In this document: positions 24,902 through 36,679 of the stretch, piece by piece
How positions within the stretch are numbered: the stretch's first letter is position 1
How the letters are laid out: every line of letters begins with the position of its first letter
The notes under the pieces: generated by a model
The model's input: the letters and a program-made list of their open reading frames with translations, nothing else
Told to the model about the DNA's origin: nothing
Databases searched by the model: none
Program-made: the position numbers and the translations under genes
Origin: Amphibacillus cookii
GTDB taxonomy: Bacteria; Bacillota; Bacilli; Bacillales; Amphibacillaceae
Direction: 5' to 3'
Assembly (NCBI RefSeq): GCF_016908375.1
Contig: NZ_JAFBDS010000011.1
Location: 62,001-126,000, forward strand
DNA length: 64,000 bases

Positions 24902-25285
24902 ACATGATCACCTTCACTTAAGTTTTTGTTATACAACTACATAACCAACTTATTATCCATTGTAAAACATGTTTTTCTACAAGCTTATATTTTACCACGT
25001 TTAGTGACAACCGTCCAATTATTCGCAACCATTACAAGTGTTAACACATCCTAAACAAGCTAAACCCTAGCAGTTAGACAGGATGTTTCACTCAACGATG
25101 CGTTCTATTGAAAAGGGTGGCACCTGGTTTTGCTCTGTGAGACTTAAATTTGTGATTTAGTCTCGCTACATTACCACCACAGGTAGTAATCGCTAAATTT
25201 ATGGTGCAAATGCTGCCAATCAGATCCAAAATCAAACCATTCGATTGCGGATCTTACTTCGTAGCAAAGGTTGCACGATATTATA
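24902..25285. other. Gap where map is usually found; promoter and hairpins only
   Basis: No protein or map remnant is readable in 384 bases. Present are the minus-strand promoter at 24989-25018, a long stem ACATCCT/AGGATGT (about 25047-25087), an imperfect 10-bp hairpin with arms GAGACTTAAAT and ATTTAGTCTC (about 25138-25166), and a plus-strand GGGTGGCACC that faintly resembles a T-box core but precedes no gene. Confidence 0.6.
24989..25018 (-). promoter_or_regulatory. Promoter for the KOW-infA-rpmJ-rpsM run
   Basis: Minus-strand -35 TTGGAC (25013-25018), 18-base spacer, -10 TAAAAT (24989-24994). It lies about 90 bases before the KOW gene start and lets the alpha cluster be transcribed independently of spc. 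Confidence 0.65.
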
Positions 25286-25966
<681 letters not shown>

Positions 25967-25986
25967 TCAATGCTTCTAAAGTTGAC

Positions 25987-27282
25987 TTATTTAATAAATC
26001 CTTTATAGTGGCGTTTAACAAGTTGACTTTCAAGTTGTTTCATGGTTTGAAGTGCTACACCAACAACAATCAGTATACTTGTTCCACCAATCTGAACGGA
26101 TTGAGGTAGGTTTGCGATACGACCTAAAATAATAGGTAATACAGCTACTGCTGCTAAGAAAAGCGCCCCTACAAAGGTTAAGCGATATAAAACGCGAGTC
26201 AAATACGTTTCAGTTTTCTTACCAGGTCGAATACCAGGAACATAACCGCCTTGTTTCTTCAAGTTTTCTGCCATTTGCTCAGGGTTTGACTGGACAAAGG
26301 TATAAAAATATGAAAAAGCAATGATTAGCGCAACATAGATAACCATCCCAGCTGGCTGTGTATAATCGAAGATCGTTTCAATTGTATTCGCAACACTACC
26401 GTCAAAAAAGCTAGCAATCGTTCTTGGTGCCATAATGAAAGCAACAGAGAAAATAACTGGGATAACACCAGCTGTGTTAACTTTCAAAGGTAGGTGTGTC
26501 GACTGACCACCAACTGTTGAACGATTAGCTAAACGCTTAGCATATTGAATCGGTATTTTTCGCGTCGCCTGTTGGATAAAGATGACACCAACAGTTACAG
26601 CTAATACGACCAACACAATTAATGACACAATAACCGTGTTGATGAATAGTTCATCACCTACATTACCACCAAAATATTGTTCATATACTTGATTAATTGT
26701 ATTTGGAATAGCAGCCACAATACCTGCAAAGATAATAACTGAAATCCCATTCCCCACACCATGTGCAGTAATTTGTTCACCAAGCCACATTAGAAATGCA
26801 GTTCCAGCAGTTAATACAAGCGCAATAACGATAAATTTATCAATCGTTGGGTTGGCGATGAGGCCGCCCCCAGCCATTGCGTTAAAACCGACTGACATGG
26901 CAGTGGCTTGAATAAAAGCTAGAACAATCGTTGCATATCTCGTGACCTGGGCCAACTTACGACGTCCCACTTCACCTTGTTTTTTCCACTCGGCAAATTT
27001 AGGGACGATATCCATCTGTAATAACTGCATAATGATTGAGGCCGTGATATAGGGCATAATCCCCATTGCAAGAATGGAGAAATTTTGTAATGCCCCTCCT
27101 CCAAATGTGTTCAGAAATCCAAACACATTTTGTTGATCATTCATAAAGCCAATTGCTGTTCGATCTGTGAACGGCACAGGAATAAACGTACCGATTCTAA
27201 AAACAATTAGCATGAGTAATGTAAAAACAATTTTGTTTCGGATATCTTTTACACGAAAGAAATTGGAGATTGTTTGGAACAT
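25987..27282 (-). CDS. secY: Protein translocase subunit SecY
   Basis: SecY (431 aa) is the ten-helix protein-conducting channel of the plasma membrane, working with SecE (60146-60325) and SecA. Signature regions are RNKIVFTLLMLIVFRIGTFIPVP at TM1, GIMPYITASIIMQLL in TM2 and the cytoplasmic loops ending in RHYKGFIK. Its start codon shares a base with the rplO stop (TAATG), so translation is coupled. The NPEQMAENLKKQGGYVPGIRPGKKT loop is the SecA/ribosome contact. Confidence 0.98.
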   Translation of the reverse strand: MFQTISNFFRVKDIRNKIVFTLLMLIVFRIGTFIPVPFTDRTAIGFMNDQQNVFGFLNTFGGGALQNFSILAMGIMPYITASIIMQLLQMDIVPKFAEWKKQGEVGRRKLAQVTRYATIVLAFIQATAMSVGFNAMAGGGLIANPTIDKFIVIALVLTAGTAFLMWLGEQITAHGVGNGISVIIFAGIVAAIPNTINQVYEQYFGGNVGDELFINTVIVSLIVLVVLAVTVGVIFIQQATRKIPIQYAKRLANRSTVGGQSTHLPLKVNTAGVIPVIFSVAFIMAPRTIASFFDGSVANTIETIFDYTQPAGMVIYVALIIAFSYFYTFVQSNPEQMAENLKKQGGYVPGIRPGKKTETYLTRVLYRLTFVGALFLAAVAVLPIILGRIANLPQSVQIGGTSILIVVGVALQTMKQLESQLVKRHYKGFIK

Positions 27283-27719
27283 TAGATCACCTCAGTTTGA
27301 CCGCCCGCTGCCTCAATTGCTTCTTTTGCAGAAGCAGAGAACTTGTGAGCTTTTACAATAAGTTTCTTTTCAATCGTACCATTTCCAAGAACTTTAATGC
27401 CGGCTTTTAGCTTGCTTACAAGACCTGTTTCAAGTAAAAGCTCAGGTGTTACTTCTGTGCCTTCTTCAAATTTATTTAATGCTGCAAGATTAATAACAGC
27501 AAACTCTTTACGATGAATATTTGTAAAACCGCGCTTCGGTAAACGTTGGAACAAAGGCATTTGACCACCTTCAAAACCTGGACGTACACCGCCACCTGAG
27601 CGAGCATTTTGACCTTTGTGACCACGGCCAGATGTTTTTCCGTTTCCAGAGGACATTCCACGACCGACACGGTTTCGCTGTTTACGAGCTTGTGATGGTT
27701 TTAATTCATGAAGTTTCAT
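27282..27719 (-). CDS. rplO: 50S ribosomal protein L15
   Basis: L15 is 145 aa starting [21 protein letters not shown] at 27719, where AGGAGG is 7 bases upstream. The Gly/Arg-rich extended N-terminal arm ([20 protein letters not shown]) threads into 23S rRNA, while the globular C-terminal part ends [19 protein letters not shown]. It is a late-assembly protein close to the central protuberance. The last base of its stop overlaps secY. Confidence 0.97.
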   Translation of the reverse strand: MKLHELKPSQARKQRNRVGRGMSSGNGKTSGRGHKGQNARSGGGVRPGFEGGQMPLFQRLPKRGFTNIHRKEFAVINLAALNKFEEGTEVTPELLLETGLVSKLKAGIKVLGNGTIEKKLIVKAHKFSASAKEAIEAAGGQTEVI

Positions 27720-27748
27720 GCGAGCACCTCCTCTATGCACTAATGTGA

Positions 27749-27931
27749 TTATAATTCTTTAACCGTTACTAAGTGTGATACTTTACTAATAATACCTCTT
27801 ACCGCAGGTGTATCTTCACGGACAACGGATTGATTTAATTTGTTTAAGCCTAATGCTTTAACCGTTCGTTTTTGCGTTTCAGCTCTGCCAATGACACTGC
27901 GGGTGAGGGTAATTTCTAACTGATTAGCCAT
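27749..27931 (-). CDS. rpmD: 50S ribosomal protein L30
   Basis: L30 is 60 aa, the short bacterial form: [40 protein letters not shown], and [13 protein letters not shown]. It has a compact alpha/beta fold on the solvent side of the large subunit near 5S rRNA. The gene lies between rpsE and rplO, its usual place; it ends 29 bases before the rplO start. Confidence 0.97.
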   Translation of the reverse strand: MANQLEITLTRSVIGRAETQKRTVKALGLNKLNQSVVREDTPAVRGIISKVSHLVTVKEL

Positions 27932-27944
27932 TCGATTTCCCTCC

Positions 27945-28448
27945 TTATCCTAACAGTTCTTCTACTGTTTTACCGCGTAATTTTGCTACTTCTTCAGCAG
28001 GCTTCAATTCAGAAAGCCCCTGAACCGTTGCACGTACCATGTTGATTGGTGTGTTAGAACCTAATGATTTAGAGTTAATGTCACCAATACCCGCTAATTC
28101 AAGGACAGCACGAACAGGTCCACCAGCGATAACACCAGTACCTTCTACTGCTGGTTTAATTAAAATACTACCTGCGCCAAATTGGCCAGTTACTTGGTGT
28201 GGAACGGTTGTGCCTACAAGTGGTACTTTAATTAAATTTTTCTTAGCGTCATCAATAGCTTTCTTAATCGCATCTGGAACCTCTTGGGCTTTCCCAGTAC
28301 CGAAACCAACGTGACCATTTTTATCTCCAACAACCACTAATGCCGCAAAGCGGAAACGACGTCCACCTTTAACTACCTTAGCAACACGGTTAATCGTTAC
28401 TACGCGTTCTTCTAAATCTAATTTATTTGGATCGATTTGAGTTTGCAA
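27945..28448 (-). CDS. rpsE: 30S ribosomal protein S5
   Basis: S5 is 167 aa. The double-stranded-RNA-like domain contains [21 protein letters not shown], where the loop linked to spectinomycin response and fidelity lies; the wild-type-looking KGGR sequence gives no hint of resistance. The C-terminal ribosomal fold includes [21 protein letters not shown]. It works with S4 at the mRNA entry site. It follows rplR by 22 bases. Confidence 0.98.
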   Translation of the reverse strand: MQTQIDPNKLDLEERVVTINRVAKVVKGGRRFRFAALVVVGDKNGHVGFGTGKAQEVPDAIKKAIDDAKKNLIKVPLVGTTVPHQVTGQFGAGSILIKPAVEGTGVIAGGPVRAVLELAGIGDINSKSLGSNTPINMVRATVQGLSELKPAEEVAKLRGKTVEELLG

Positions 28449-28469
28449 TATATGTCCCTCCTTTTACAA

Positions 28470-28832
28470 TTAAAATTCAAGACCTGCCTCACGGGCAGCC
28501 TCTGCTAATGCTTTAACACGTCCGTGATAGAGATAGCCTCCACGGTCGAACACCACGTTCTTGTGGCCTTTATCTAATGCGCGTTTTGCGATCAATTCTC
28601 CGACTAACTTAGCAGCGTCAACGTTTCCTGTTGCTTCAGCTTTAAATTCATTGTCAACAGTTGATGCGCTTGCTAACGTCACACGATTGACATCATCAAT
28701 CAGTTGCGCGTAAATATGTTTATTTGAACGGTATACGTTTAAGCGTGGACGTTCCGCCGTTCCAAATAGGTTTTTACGGACACGTAAATGTCTTTTCTTA
28801 CGTACCGCATTTTTATCTGGCTTTGTGATCAT
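28470..28832 (-). CDS. rplR: 50S ribosomal protein L18
   Basis: L18 is 120 aa and binds 5S rRNA with L5. The basic N-terminus [18 protein letters not shown]-like region ([19 protein letters not shown]) and [20 protein letters not shown] are diagnostic; the end is [25 protein letters not shown]. Position between rplF and rpsE is conserved. The first codon follows an AGGAGTGA site. Confidence 0.97.
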   Translation of the reverse strand: MITKPDKNAVRKKRHLRVRKNLFGTAERPRLNVYRSNKHIYAQLIDDVNRVTLASASTVDNEFKAEATGNVDAAKLVGELIAKRALDKGHKNVVFDRGGYLYHGRVKALAEAAREAGLEF

Positions 28833-28893
28833 CTAGGTCACTCCTTTCTGTTCCCTAACTAACGTAACTAATTAGTCAAAAGGTTAACTGACT

Positions 28894-29430
28894 TTACTTA
28901 GCCGTTTTACCTTCTTTACGACGAACATATTCGCCTTCGTAACGGATACCTTTACCTTTGTAAGGCTCTGGCTTACGGATCGCTCGGATGTTAGCGGCAA
29001 TTGCTCCTACCAATTCCTTGCCGATACCTTTAACCACTACTTTTGTATTTGCTGGAACATCGAACTCAATACCTTCTGGTTGCTCGACTTCAACTGGATG
29101 TGAGTATCCTGCACTAACCACAAGTTTATTTCCTTGCTTTTGCGCACGATAACCAACACCTTGGATTTCTAATGCTTTCTCATAACCTTTGTGTACACCT
29201 TCAACCATATTTGCGATCAGGCTTCGTGTTGTACCGTGTAAGGCTTTATGCTTTTTGCTCTCAGACGGTCTTGCAACAGTTAGTTCATTACCATCGATGT
29301 TAATAATCATATCTTCATGAAGTTGACGCGATAATTGTCCTTTAGGACCTTTAACTGTCACTAAGTTGTTTTCATTTTTAACTTCAACACCTTCAGGGAT
29401 TTCAAGAACCTTAAAACCTATACGTGACAT
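28894..29430 (-). CDS. rplF: 50S ribosomal protein L6
   Basis: L6 is 178 aa, with two repeated alpha/beta domains. [21 protein letters not shown] opens the first; the second ends with the conserved [20 protein letters not shown]. It sits at the factor-binding side of the large subunit, near the sarcin-ricin loop. A 61-base gap separates it from rplR, larger than most spacings in this operon. Confidence 0.98.
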   Translation of the reverse strand: MSRIGFKVLEIPEGVEVKNENNLVTVKGPKGQLSRQLHEDMIINIDGNELTVARPSESKKHKALHGTTRSLIANMVEGVHKGYEKALEIQGVGYRAQKQGNKLVVSAGYSHPVEVEQPEGIEFDVPANTKVVVKGIGKELVGAIAANIRAIRKPEPYKGKGIRYEGEYVRRKEGKTAK

Positions 29431-29462
29431 CTACATGGCACCTCCTATCTTAATGAAAATGA

Positions 29463-29861
29463 TTACCAAACGTAAGCGAGAACTTCGCCACCAATAGCTT
29501 GTTGACGTGCTTCTTTGTCTGATAAAATACCTTTTGAAGTTGATACGATTGCAATACCTAAACCATTAAGTACTCGTGGTAACTCATCAGCTTTGGCATA
29601 AACACGCAATCCTGGTTTACTAATACGTTTAAGTCCAGTAATAACACGTGCTTCATTCGCACCATATTTTAAGAAAATACGCAATACACCTTGTTTATTA
29701 TCTTCAACGTATTCATAATCGCGCACAAAACCCTCACGCTTAAGAATATCTGCAATCTCTTTTTTGACTGTTGATGCAGGAAGCTCTAGCTTCTCATGGC
29801 GGACCATGTTTGCATTACGAATACGTGTTAACATATCTGCAATTGGATCTGTCATAACCAT
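29463..29861 (-). CDS. rpsH: 30S ribosomal protein S8
   Basis: S8 is 132 aa. I keep the start at 29861 ([18 protein letters not shown]) because AAGGAGG is 9 bases upstream; the second ATG is also possible. The C-terminal rRNA-binding part [30 protein letters not shown] is typical. S8 nucleates the central domain of 16S rRNA and in many bacteria regulates the spc operon by binding its mRNA; no such site was tested here. Confidence 0.97.
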   Translation of the reverse strand: MVMTDPIADMLTRIRNANMVRHEKLELPASTVKKEIADILKREGFVRDYEYVEDNKQGVLRIFLKYGANEARVITGLKRISKPGLRVYAKADELPRVLNGLGIAIVSTSKGILSDKEARQQAIGGEVLAYVW

Positions 29862-29891
29862 TCAATATTACCTCCTTCCCATAATCGGGGT

Positions 29892-30101
<210 letters not shown>

Positions 30102-30107
30102 TTAAGC

Positions 30108-30647
30108 TTATTTTTGGAAAGGCATGCCAAGTTGAGTTAGTAATTCACGTGCTTCTTCATCAGTGTTAGCCGTTGTAACAATGACAATATCCATCCCGCG
30201 AACTTTACTTACTTGATCATAATCTACTTCTGGGAAAATCAATTGTTCTTTTACACCTAATGTATAGTTTCCACGACCGTCAAAAGCTTTATTCGAGATA
30301 CCACGGAAGTCACGAACACGTGGAAGTGATACATCAATTAGCTTTTGAAGAAACTCATACATGCGTTCACCGCGAAGGGTTACTTTTGCACCGATCGGCA
30401 TACCCTCACGCAAACGGAATCCTGCAATTGATTTCTTAGCTTTTGTTATTAGTGGTTGTTGACCAGATATTAATTTCAATTCTTCTACTGCACTATCTAG
30501 CGCTTTAGAATTTTGAACAGCATCGCCAATACCCATATTAATAACGATTTTTTCTACTTTTGGTACTTGCATTATTGAATCATAATTAAATTTTTCTACG
30601 AGTGATGACGCAATGTCATTTTGGTATTTATTCTTTAGTTCGTTCAT
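30108..30647 (-). CDS. rplE: 50S ribosomal protein L5
   Basis: L5 is 179 aa and full length: [21 protein letters not shown], then [22 protein letters not shown] and [25 protein letters not shown] at the end. It carries 5S rRNA with L18 and L25 and forms bridge B1b with S13. The gene is in the usual rplN-rplX-rplE-rpsN order with a 26-base gap from rplX. Confidence 0.98.
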   Translation of the reverse strand: MNELKNKYQNDIASSLVEKFNYDSIMQVPKVEKIVINMGIGDAVQNSKALDSAVEELKLISGQQPLITKAKKSIAGFRLREGMPIGAKVTLRGERMYEFLQKLIDVSLPRVRDFRGISNKAFDGRGNYTLGVKEQLIFPEVDYDQVSKVRGMDIVIVTTANTDEEARELLTQLGMPFQK

Positions 30648-30673
30648 CTGAGTAGCCCTCCTTTCGTCGCTAA

Positions 30674-30985
30674 TTACTTATCTAACGCTTCACCTGATTT
30701 TTTAGCGATACGAACTTTCTTTCCGTCACGTTCTTCATGTCCAACTCTTGTTGGCTCGCCGGATTTTGGATCAATCGGTAATACATTAGAAACATGGATT
30801 GGCGCTTCTTGTTCAAGAATACCGCCTTGTGGATTATCTTGCGAAGGTTTTTGATGTTTCTTCACCATGTTGATTCCTTCTACAAGTACACGATCTTTCT
30901 TTGGGTATGCGGCAAGAATGACTCCTTGCTTCCCTTTATCTTTACCAGACAAAACTTGTACTTTATCACCTTTTTTTACATGCAT
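30674..30985 (-). CDS. rplX: 50S ribosomal protein L24
   Basis: L24 is 103 aa with an N-terminal KOW motif: [22 protein letters not shown]. The extended loop [26 protein letters not shown] and the tail [22 protein letters not shown] complete it. It binds the 5' end of 23S rRNA early and initiates large-subunit assembly, close to the tunnel exit. AGGAGG precedes the ATG. Confidence 0.98.
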   Translation of the reverse strand: MHVKKGDKVQVLSGKDKGKQGVILAAYPKKDRVLVEGINMVKKHQKPSQDNPQGGILEQEAPIHVSNVLPIDPKSGEPTRVGHEERDGKKVRIAKKSGEALDK

Positions 30986-31055
30986 GCTAGACGCACCTCC
31001 TTACAAGGCTTTTCATTTAAACGGTTTTGTTTTAAGTGTTTCGGTGGCTTAAAAC

Positions 31056-31448
<393 letters not shown>

Positions 31449-31475
31449 TCATCCGAGCGAACTTTGCAAATTGTT

Positions 31476-31739
31476 TTAGATAATTACCGCTTCTTCCACT
31501 ATTTCAACAAGACGGAACCGTTTTGTTGCTGATAATGGACGAGTTTCCATGATTGAAACAATATCACCTATTTTAGCTTGATTGTTTTCATCATGTGCTT
31601 TAAATTTCTTTGAATACTTAACACGTTTACCATATAATGAATGGAATTTGTACGTTTCAACTAATACCGTGATCGTTTTATCCATTTTGTCGGATACAAC
31701 ACGACCTGTATAAAGCTTACGATTATTACGCTCAGTCAT
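31476..31739 (-). CDS. rpsQ: 30S ribosomal protein S17
   Basis: S17 is 87 aa, an OB-fold protein: [21 protein letters not shown] is the family opening and [19 protein letters not shown]-like ending ([22 protein letters not shown]) closes it. It binds 16S rRNA helices 7 and 11 early in assembly. It lies between rpmC (26-base gap) and rplN. Confidence 0.97.
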   Translation of the reverse strand: MTERNNRKLYTGRVVSDKMDKTITVLVETYKFHSLYGKRVKYSKKFKAHDENNQAKIGDIVSIMETRPLSATKRFRLVEIVEEAVII

Positions 31740-31765
31740 TTGAGGCTAACCTCCTCTCGAGTTTA

Positions 31766-31966
31766 CTAGTTATTTACGCTAAGCTCTCTTTCACGAACAA
31801 CAGTTTTCATACGTGCAATCGATTTACGAACTTCACGAAGACGTGCAGTGTTCTCCAATTGCCCTGTAGCTAACTGAAAACGCAAATTGAAAAGCTCTTC
31901 TTTCAATGACTTAACTTTTTGTTCAATTTCGGCAGTGGTTAGTTCTCTGATTTCATTAGCCTTCAT
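31766..31966 (-). CDS. rpmC: 50S ribosomal protein L29
   Basis: L29 is 66 aa from [19 protein letters not shown]. This start (31966) is preferred to one 8 codons upstream because a GGTGGTG element is correctly placed and the sequence then matches the family. It therefore overlaps the end of rplP by 11 bases. Two antiparallel helices ([32 protein letters not shown]) sit at the tunnel exit and contact SRP and trigger factor. Confidence 0.96.
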   Translation of the reverse strand: MKANEIRELTTAEIEQKVKSLKEELFNLRFQLATGQLENTARLREVRKSIARMKTVVRERELSVNN

Positions 31967-32390
31967 TGATTTCACCACCAATTTCTTCACGTTTTACAAA
32001 CTTAGTTTTAATCGGAAGTTTGTGAGATGCTAGACGCAATGCTTCTCTTGCAACCTCTTCAGATACTCCAGCGATTTCAAATAGGATTTTTCCTGGTTTA
32101 ACAACAGCTACCCAACCTTCAGGAGCACCTTTACCAGAACCCATACGTACTTCTAAAGGTTTCTTAGTATATGGTTTGTCTGGGAAGATTTTAATCCAAA
32201 CTTTCCCACCACGTTTCATGTAACGAGTCATAGCAATACGAGCAGACTCGATTTGACGACTTGTTATCCAAGCAGCTTCAACAGCTTGCAATCCGTATTC
32301 ACCGAATGCAACCTCTGTTCCGCCTTTCGCTTTACCTTTCAAATTAGCACGGTGTTGCTTACGATGTTTTACACGTTTAGGCATTAACAT
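31956..32390 (-). CDS. rplP: 50S ribosomal protein L16
   Basis: L16 is 144 aa: [21 protein letters not shown] matches the Bacillus MLLPKRVKYRR type, so the first of two ATGs is kept. The central [20 protein letters not shown] and the GRGKGAPE-like [15 protein letters not shown] are conserved; the latter loop contacts A-site tRNA and neighbours the evernimicin/avilamycin site. It overlaps rpmC. Confidence 0.97.
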   Translation of the reverse strand: MLMPKRVKHRKQHRANLKGKAKGGTEVAFGEYGLQAVEAAWITSRQIESARIAMTRYMKRGGKVWIKIFPDKPYTKKPLEVRMGSGKGAPEGWVAVVKPGKILFEIAGVSEEVAREALRLASHKLPIKTKFVKREEIGGEINEG

Positions 32391-32407
32391 AATGCGTGCC
32401 CCCTTCC

Positions 32408-33049
32408 TTACTTATTGTTTTTAGTTGGAAGGACTTCCCCACGATAGATCCACACTTTAACACCTAATTTACCGTAAGTAGTATCTGCCTCTGCAGTACC
32501 ATAATCGATATCAGCGCGAAGTGTGTGTAGTGGTACCGTTCCTTCACTGTAACTTTCCGCACGTGCCATATCCGCGCCACCTAGACGTCCAGATACTTGC
32601 GTACGAATACCTTTTGCTCCTGCACGCATAGCACGTTGAATCACTTGCTTTTGCGCACGACGGAATGAAATACGTCCTTCTAATTGACGTGCAATGTTTT
32701 CTGCGACTAATTTAGCATCAATATCAGGCTTTTTAACTTCAACAATATTAATGTGAACTTTTTTGCCTGTTAATTGATTTAATGATTTACGAAGTGCTTC
32801 AACCTCAGAACCACCTTTACCAATAACCATACCTGGTTTAGCCGTTGAAATTGAGATATTAACACGATTTGCAGCACGTTCGATTTCCACTTTAGAAACA
32901 GCAGCATCTTTCAAACGTTTTTCAATGTAATCACGAATTTTAATATCTTCATGTAATAAGTCTGCATAATCTTTGCCAGCGTACCATTTTGAATCCCAAT
33001 CACGAATGACGCCGACCCGAAGTCCTATCGGATTAACTTTTTGACCCAC
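32408..33049 (-). CDS. rpsC: 30S ribosomal protein S3
   Basis: S3 is 213 aa. The N-terminal KH domain has the GXXG loop in [19 protein letters not shown]; the C-terminal domain includes [33 protein letters not shown]. It lines the mRNA entry channel and has helicase-like unwinding activity with S4 and S5. Only 3 bases separate it from the rplV stop, suggesting tight coupling. Confidence 0.98.
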   Translation of the reverse strand: MGQKVNPIGLRVGVIRDWDSKWYAGKDYADLLHEDIKIRDYIEKRLKDAAVSKVEIERAANRVNISISTAKPGMVIGKGGSEVEALRKSLNQLTGKKVHINIVEVKKPDIDAKLVAENIARQLEGRISFRRAQKQVIQRAMRAGAKGIRTQVSGRLGGADMARAESYSEGTVPLHTLRADIDYGTAEADTTYGKLGVKVWIYRGEVLPTKNNK

Positions 33050-33052
33050 AGA

Positions 33053-33394
33053 TTATCCCTCCTTCTTTTCTGATACAACCACGGTGATGTGGCTTGTTCT
33101 TTTATTGATTTGGCTAGCACGACCTTGTGCACGAGGGCGGAAACGTTTAAGTGTTACCCCTTCGTTTACGTATGCTTCTGATACATACAAGTTGTCGACG
33201 TCCATTTCATAATTGTGCTCTGCATTTGCGATCGCAGAGTTTAATACTTTTTCAACAACTGGGCTTGCGCCACGTTGTGTGTGTTTTAAAATAGCAATTG
33301 CTTCTCCAACATTTTTGCCTCGAATTAAATCAATGACCAAACGAACTTTACGAGGAGCAATTCTAACAGTTTTTGCAACAGCTTTAGCTTGCAT
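33053..33394 (-). CDS. rplV: 50S ribosomal protein L22
   Basis: L22 is 113 aa from the ATG at 33394 ([20 protein letters not shown]), 8 bases after AGGAGG; the preceding TTG codon is in frame but less likely. The long beta hairpin that narrows the exit tunnel is [27 protein letters not shown]; it shows the normal macrolide-sensitive-type sequence with no insertion or deletion visible. Confidence 0.97.
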   Translation of the reverse strand: MQAKAVAKTVRIAPRKVRLVIDLIRGKNVGEAIAILKHTQRGASPVVEKVLNSAIANAEHNYEMDVDNLYVSEAYVNEGVTLKRFRPRAQGRASQINKRTSHITVVVSEKKEG

Positions 33395-33414
33395 CAAGAG
33401 TGCCTCCTCTCCTA

Positions 33415-33693
33415 TTAGCGTTTTGTTTTCTTGTCATCGCCCGCATGCCCTTTGAAAGTGCGTGTCGGTGCGAATTCACCTAATTTATGTCCAACCATAT
33501 CTTCTGTTACATAAACCGGTACATGTTTACGACCATCGTAAACAGCGATTGTGTGTCCTACAAAGTTAGGAAATATAGTAGAACGGCGTGACCAAGATTT
33601 AACAACTTGTTTCTTGTCACTTTCATTTAAGTTTTCAATCTTTTTCATCAAATGGTCATCTACGAAAGGTCCCTTTTTTAAGCTACGACCCAT
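33415..33693 (-). CDS. rpsS: 30S ribosomal protein S19
   Basis: S19 is 92 aa: [45 protein letters not shown] and [23 protein letters not shown]. It pairs with S13 in the head and contacts the large subunit. It follows rplB by 57 bases and precedes rplV by about 20. Confidence 0.98.
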   Translation of the reverse strand: MGRSLKKGPFVDDHLMKKIENLNESDKKQVVKSWSRRSTIFPNFVGHTIAVYDGRKHVPVYVTEDMVGHKLGEFAPTRTFKGHAGDDKKTKR

Positions 33694-33750
33694 ACATAAA
33701 CCTCCCTTCGTGATTGTCGGACGGGTGTTAATGCCCGCCGTTCAACCCCG

Positions 33751-34581
33751 TTATTTTTTACGTTTGCGTACAATAAATTTATCTGATTGCTTGTTGCGTT
33801 TACGTGTGATTTTACCAAGTGTTGGTTTGCCCCATGGAGACATTGGTGATTTACGTCCGATAGGTGCACGTCCTTCACCACCACCGTGTGGGTGATCGTT
33901 AGGGTTCATAACAGAACCACGTACAGTTGGGCGAATACCCTTCCAACGTGAGCGTCCAGCTTTACCGACACGAATCAATTCATTTTCTAAGTTACCCACT
34001 TGACCAACAGTCGCTCGGCATGTGCCTAATACGAGACGAACTTCACCTGAAGCCAGACGTACAAGTACATACTTGTCTTCACGACCTAGAATTTGAGCTT
34101 GAGAACCTGCAGAACGCGCGAGCTGTCCTCCACGGCCTGGCTTCAACTCGATATTGTGGATCACAGTACCTACTGGAATGCTCATAAGTGGTAATGCATT
34201 ACCTACTTTAATGTCTGCATCTGCTCCAGAGAAAATTTCTTGACCTACTTGGATACCTTTTGGTGCTAAAATGTAACGTTTTTCACCATCTGCATAGTTA
34301 ATTAATGCAATGTTAGCTGTACGGTTAGGATCATACTCAATTGTAGCAACGCGTCCTGGTATACCATCTTTATCGCGTTTAAAGTCGATCACACGGTATT
34401 GGCGTTTATGTCCACCACCTTGATGACGAACCGTTAACTTACCTTGGTTGTTACGTCCACCACGTTTTGATAGTGGTTGTAGAAGTGATTTCTCAGGTTT
34501 GTCAGTGGTAATTTCAGCGAAATCTGAAACTGACATATTACGTCTACCATTAGAAGTTGGTTTATACTTCTTAATCGCCAT
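33751..34581 (-). CDS. rplB: 50S ribosomal protein L2
   Basis: L2 is 276 aa, required for subunit joining and peptidyl transferase centre structure. It has the basic N-terminal extension [20 protein letters not shown], an OB-like and an SH3-like domain, and the near-universal loop [19 protein letters not shown] with the conserved His near the catalytic centre. It is fourth in the S10 cluster, 27 bases after rplW. Confidence 0.99.
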   Translation of the reverse strand: MAIKKYKPTSNGRRNMSVSDFAEITTDKPEKSLLQPLSKRGGRNNQGKLTVRHQGGGHKRQYRVIDFKRDKDGIPGRVATIEYDPNRTANIALINYADGEKRYILAPKGIQVGQEIFSGADADIKVGNALPLMSIPVGTVIHNIELKPGRGGQLARSAGSQAQILGREDKYVLVRLASGEVRLVLGTCRATVGQVGNLENELIRVGKAGRSRWKGIRPTVRGSVMNPNDHPHGGGEGRAPIGRKSPMSPWGKPTLGKITRKRNKQSDKFIVRKRKK

Positions 34582-34608
34582 CTTGTTTCCCTCCTTTTCT
34601 AGTTACGT

Positions 34609-34902
34609 TTATTCTACACTTTCAAAGAAATCGAGTTCTTTGCTGTCTTCGGATAATTGAACAATAGCTTTTTTACGATTTGGACGGTATCCACCATGAC
34701 GACCCATACGCTTGAACTTTCCTTTAATATTTGAAGTGTTGACTTTAACCACTTTCACATCAAATATTTGCTCTACTGCATTTTTGATCTCAGTTTTATT
34801 CGCATTTGTGTTTACTTCAAACGTATATTTTTTATCAACCATTTGGTCGGCAGAGTGTTCCGTAATAATCGGGCGCTTAATAATATCACGTGGATCTTTC
34901 AT
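34609..34902 (-). CDS. rplW: 50S ribosomal protein L23
   Basis: L23 is 97 aa: [43 protein letters not shown] and [22 protein letters not shown]. It is the main trigger-factor and SRP docking site at the tunnel exit. Its first base coincides with the end of the rplD stop codon, a TAATG-type overlap giving coupled translation. Confidence 0.97.
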   Translation of the reverse strand: MKDPRDIIKRPIITEHSADQMVDKKYTFEVNTNANKTEIKNAVEQIFDVKVVKVNTSNIKGKFKRMGRHGGYRPNRKKAIVQLSEDSKELDFFESVE

Positions 34903-35525
34903 TATGCAAGCACCTCCCCTGCTTTTTCCGCTGCATCTTTAGTAATGATGAGCTTGTCATGTGCAAGTAAATCAAGCACGTTAATTTGGCTTACAGGTAA
35001 AACTTTAGTATTTGGTAAGTTGTTTGCACTTTTTGCAATCACTTCATCTTGTTCAGCTGTAACGATTAATGCTTTTTCATTTACGTTTAGAGCCGCTAAA
35101 AGATTTACAACTTCTTTTGTTTTCGGTTTTTCAATTGCTAAACCTTCTAATACAACAAGGCTCTCTTCTTTCACTTTAGAAGAAAGTGCTGATTGAAGTG
35201 CTAATCGACGAACTTTCTTTGGTAGTTTGTAGCTATAGCTGCGAGGCGTTGGACCGAATACAACACCGCCGCCAACCCATTGTGGCGAGCGAATTGAACC
35301 TTGACGGGCACGACCTGTACCTTTTTGACGCCATGGTTTACGACCTCCGCCGCTCACTGCTGAACGATTCTTAACAGCATGTGTTCCTTGACGACGTGAT
35401 GCTTGTTGCATAACGACTGCGTCATGTAATACATGCTCATTTGGTTCAATACCGAACACTGTATCGTTTAATTCTACATCCCCTACTTGCGATCCGCTTT
35501 GGTTATATAGTGCTACTTTAGGCAT
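34902..35525 (-). CDS. rplD: 50S ribosomal protein L4
   Basis: L4 is 207 aa from [21 protein letters not shown] at 35525, with GGGAGGA upstream; a start 6 codons earlier is not conserved. The extended loop reaching the tunnel constriction is [22 protein letters not shown], of normal sequence. In enterobacteria L4 autoregulates the S10 operon; in Firmicutes the mechanism is less clear. Confidence 0.98.
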   Translation of the reverse strand: MPKVALYNQSGSQVGDVELNDTVFGIEPNEHVLHDAVVMQQASRRQGTHAVKNRSAVSGGGRKPWRQKGTGRARQGSIRSPQWVGGGVVFGPTPRSYSYKLPKKVRRLALQSALSSKVKEESLVVLEGLAIEKPKTKEVVNLLAALNVNEKALIVTAEQDEVIAKSANNLPNTKVLPVSQINVLDLLAHDKLIITKDAAEKAGEVLA

Positions 35526-35550
35526 GACATATCCTCCCTTCAACTTTAAA

Positions 35551-36183
35551 TTAGTTAGCCTTTAATGCACTCGTGATTTTTACGAATGATTTTTTAGATC
35601 CTGGTACATTTCCTTTGATCAACAAAAGATTACGTTCAGTGTCAACTTTCACAACCTCTAGATTTTGAATGGTTGTTACTACACTACCCATTTGTCCTGG
35701 CAATTTCTTACCTTTCATAACGCGAGCTGGTTGTGCAGCTGCACCCATTGAACCCGGCGCTCTATGGAAGTGTGAACCATGCCCCATTGGACCACGCTGT
35801 TGGTTATGACGTTTAATCGCACCTTGAAATCCTTTACCTTTAGATGTACCTGTTACATCAATGCTATCTCCAGCTTGGAAAACCTCTACGTTTAATTCTT
35901 GACCTACTTCATAGTCATCAAGATTTACGTTACGGAATTCACGAATGAAGCGCTTAGGATTAGTGCTCGCTTTTGCAGCATGTCCTTTTTCCGGCTTGTT
36001 CGCATTTGCTTCTTTTTGATCAGCAAAACCTACTTGAATCGCTTCATAGCCGTCATTTTCTAATGTTCTTTTTTGTAGAACAACATTTGGCTCAGCTTGA
36101 ACAACTGTTACTGGGATCAACTCACCTTCCTCAGTAAAAATCTGTGTCATGCCGACTTTACGACCTAAGATTCCTTTCGTCAT
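35551..36183 (-). CDS. rplC: 50S ribosomal protein L3
   Basis: L3 is 210 aa: [27 protein letters not shown] at the start, and the central extension [30 protein letters not shown] that reaches the peptidyl transferase centre. The tip residues commonly altered in linezolid or tiamulin resistance look wild type. It binds 23S rRNA early. It follows rpsJ by 27 bases. Confidence 0.98.
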   Translation of the reverse strand: MTKGILGRKVGMTQIFTEEGELIPVTVVQAEPNVVLQKRTLENDGYEAIQVGFADQKEANANKPEKGHAAKASTNPKRFIREFRNVNLDDYEVGQELNVEVFQAGDSIDVTGTSKGKGFQGAIKRHNQQRGPMGHGSHFHRAPGSMGAAAQPARVMKGKKLPGQMGSVVTTIQNLEVVKVDTERNLLLIKGNVPGSKKSFVKITSALKAN

Positions 36184-36209
36184 CCGTTACACCTCCTAAA
36201 AAAATTCAA

Positions 36210-36542
<333 letters not shown>

Positions 36543-36650
36543 TTATAATAGACATTCTCCGCGGAAATTCCTTAGACTACCCACCCATGGCAAAGGGGCC
36601 GGGTGTGCCAACAACCTTCCACATCATCGCCTTTATGACCAACATTACAT

Positions 36651-36679
36651 ATTATATTAAAAACATCACCGGAATGCAA
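36651..36679 (-). promoter_or_regulatory. Strong promoter of the S10 cluster, with a 130-base leader
   Basis: Minus strand: -35 TTGCAT (36674-36679), 17-base spacer, -10 TATAAT (36651-36656). The leader to rpsJ contains a GC-rich stretch around 36570-36610 (CACACCCGGCCCCTTTGCC) that looks structured and may be a control element. Confidence 0.85.

Noticed and set aside
25108-25130. Plus-strand AGGGTGGCACC resembling the T-box core
   Set aside because: No plus-strand gene follows, the expected specifier stem and terminator are not visible, and the match is short.
33551-33895. 114-codon plus-strand frame opposite rpsS and rplB
   Set aside because: Antisense shadow of two certain ribosomal genes without a ribosome site.
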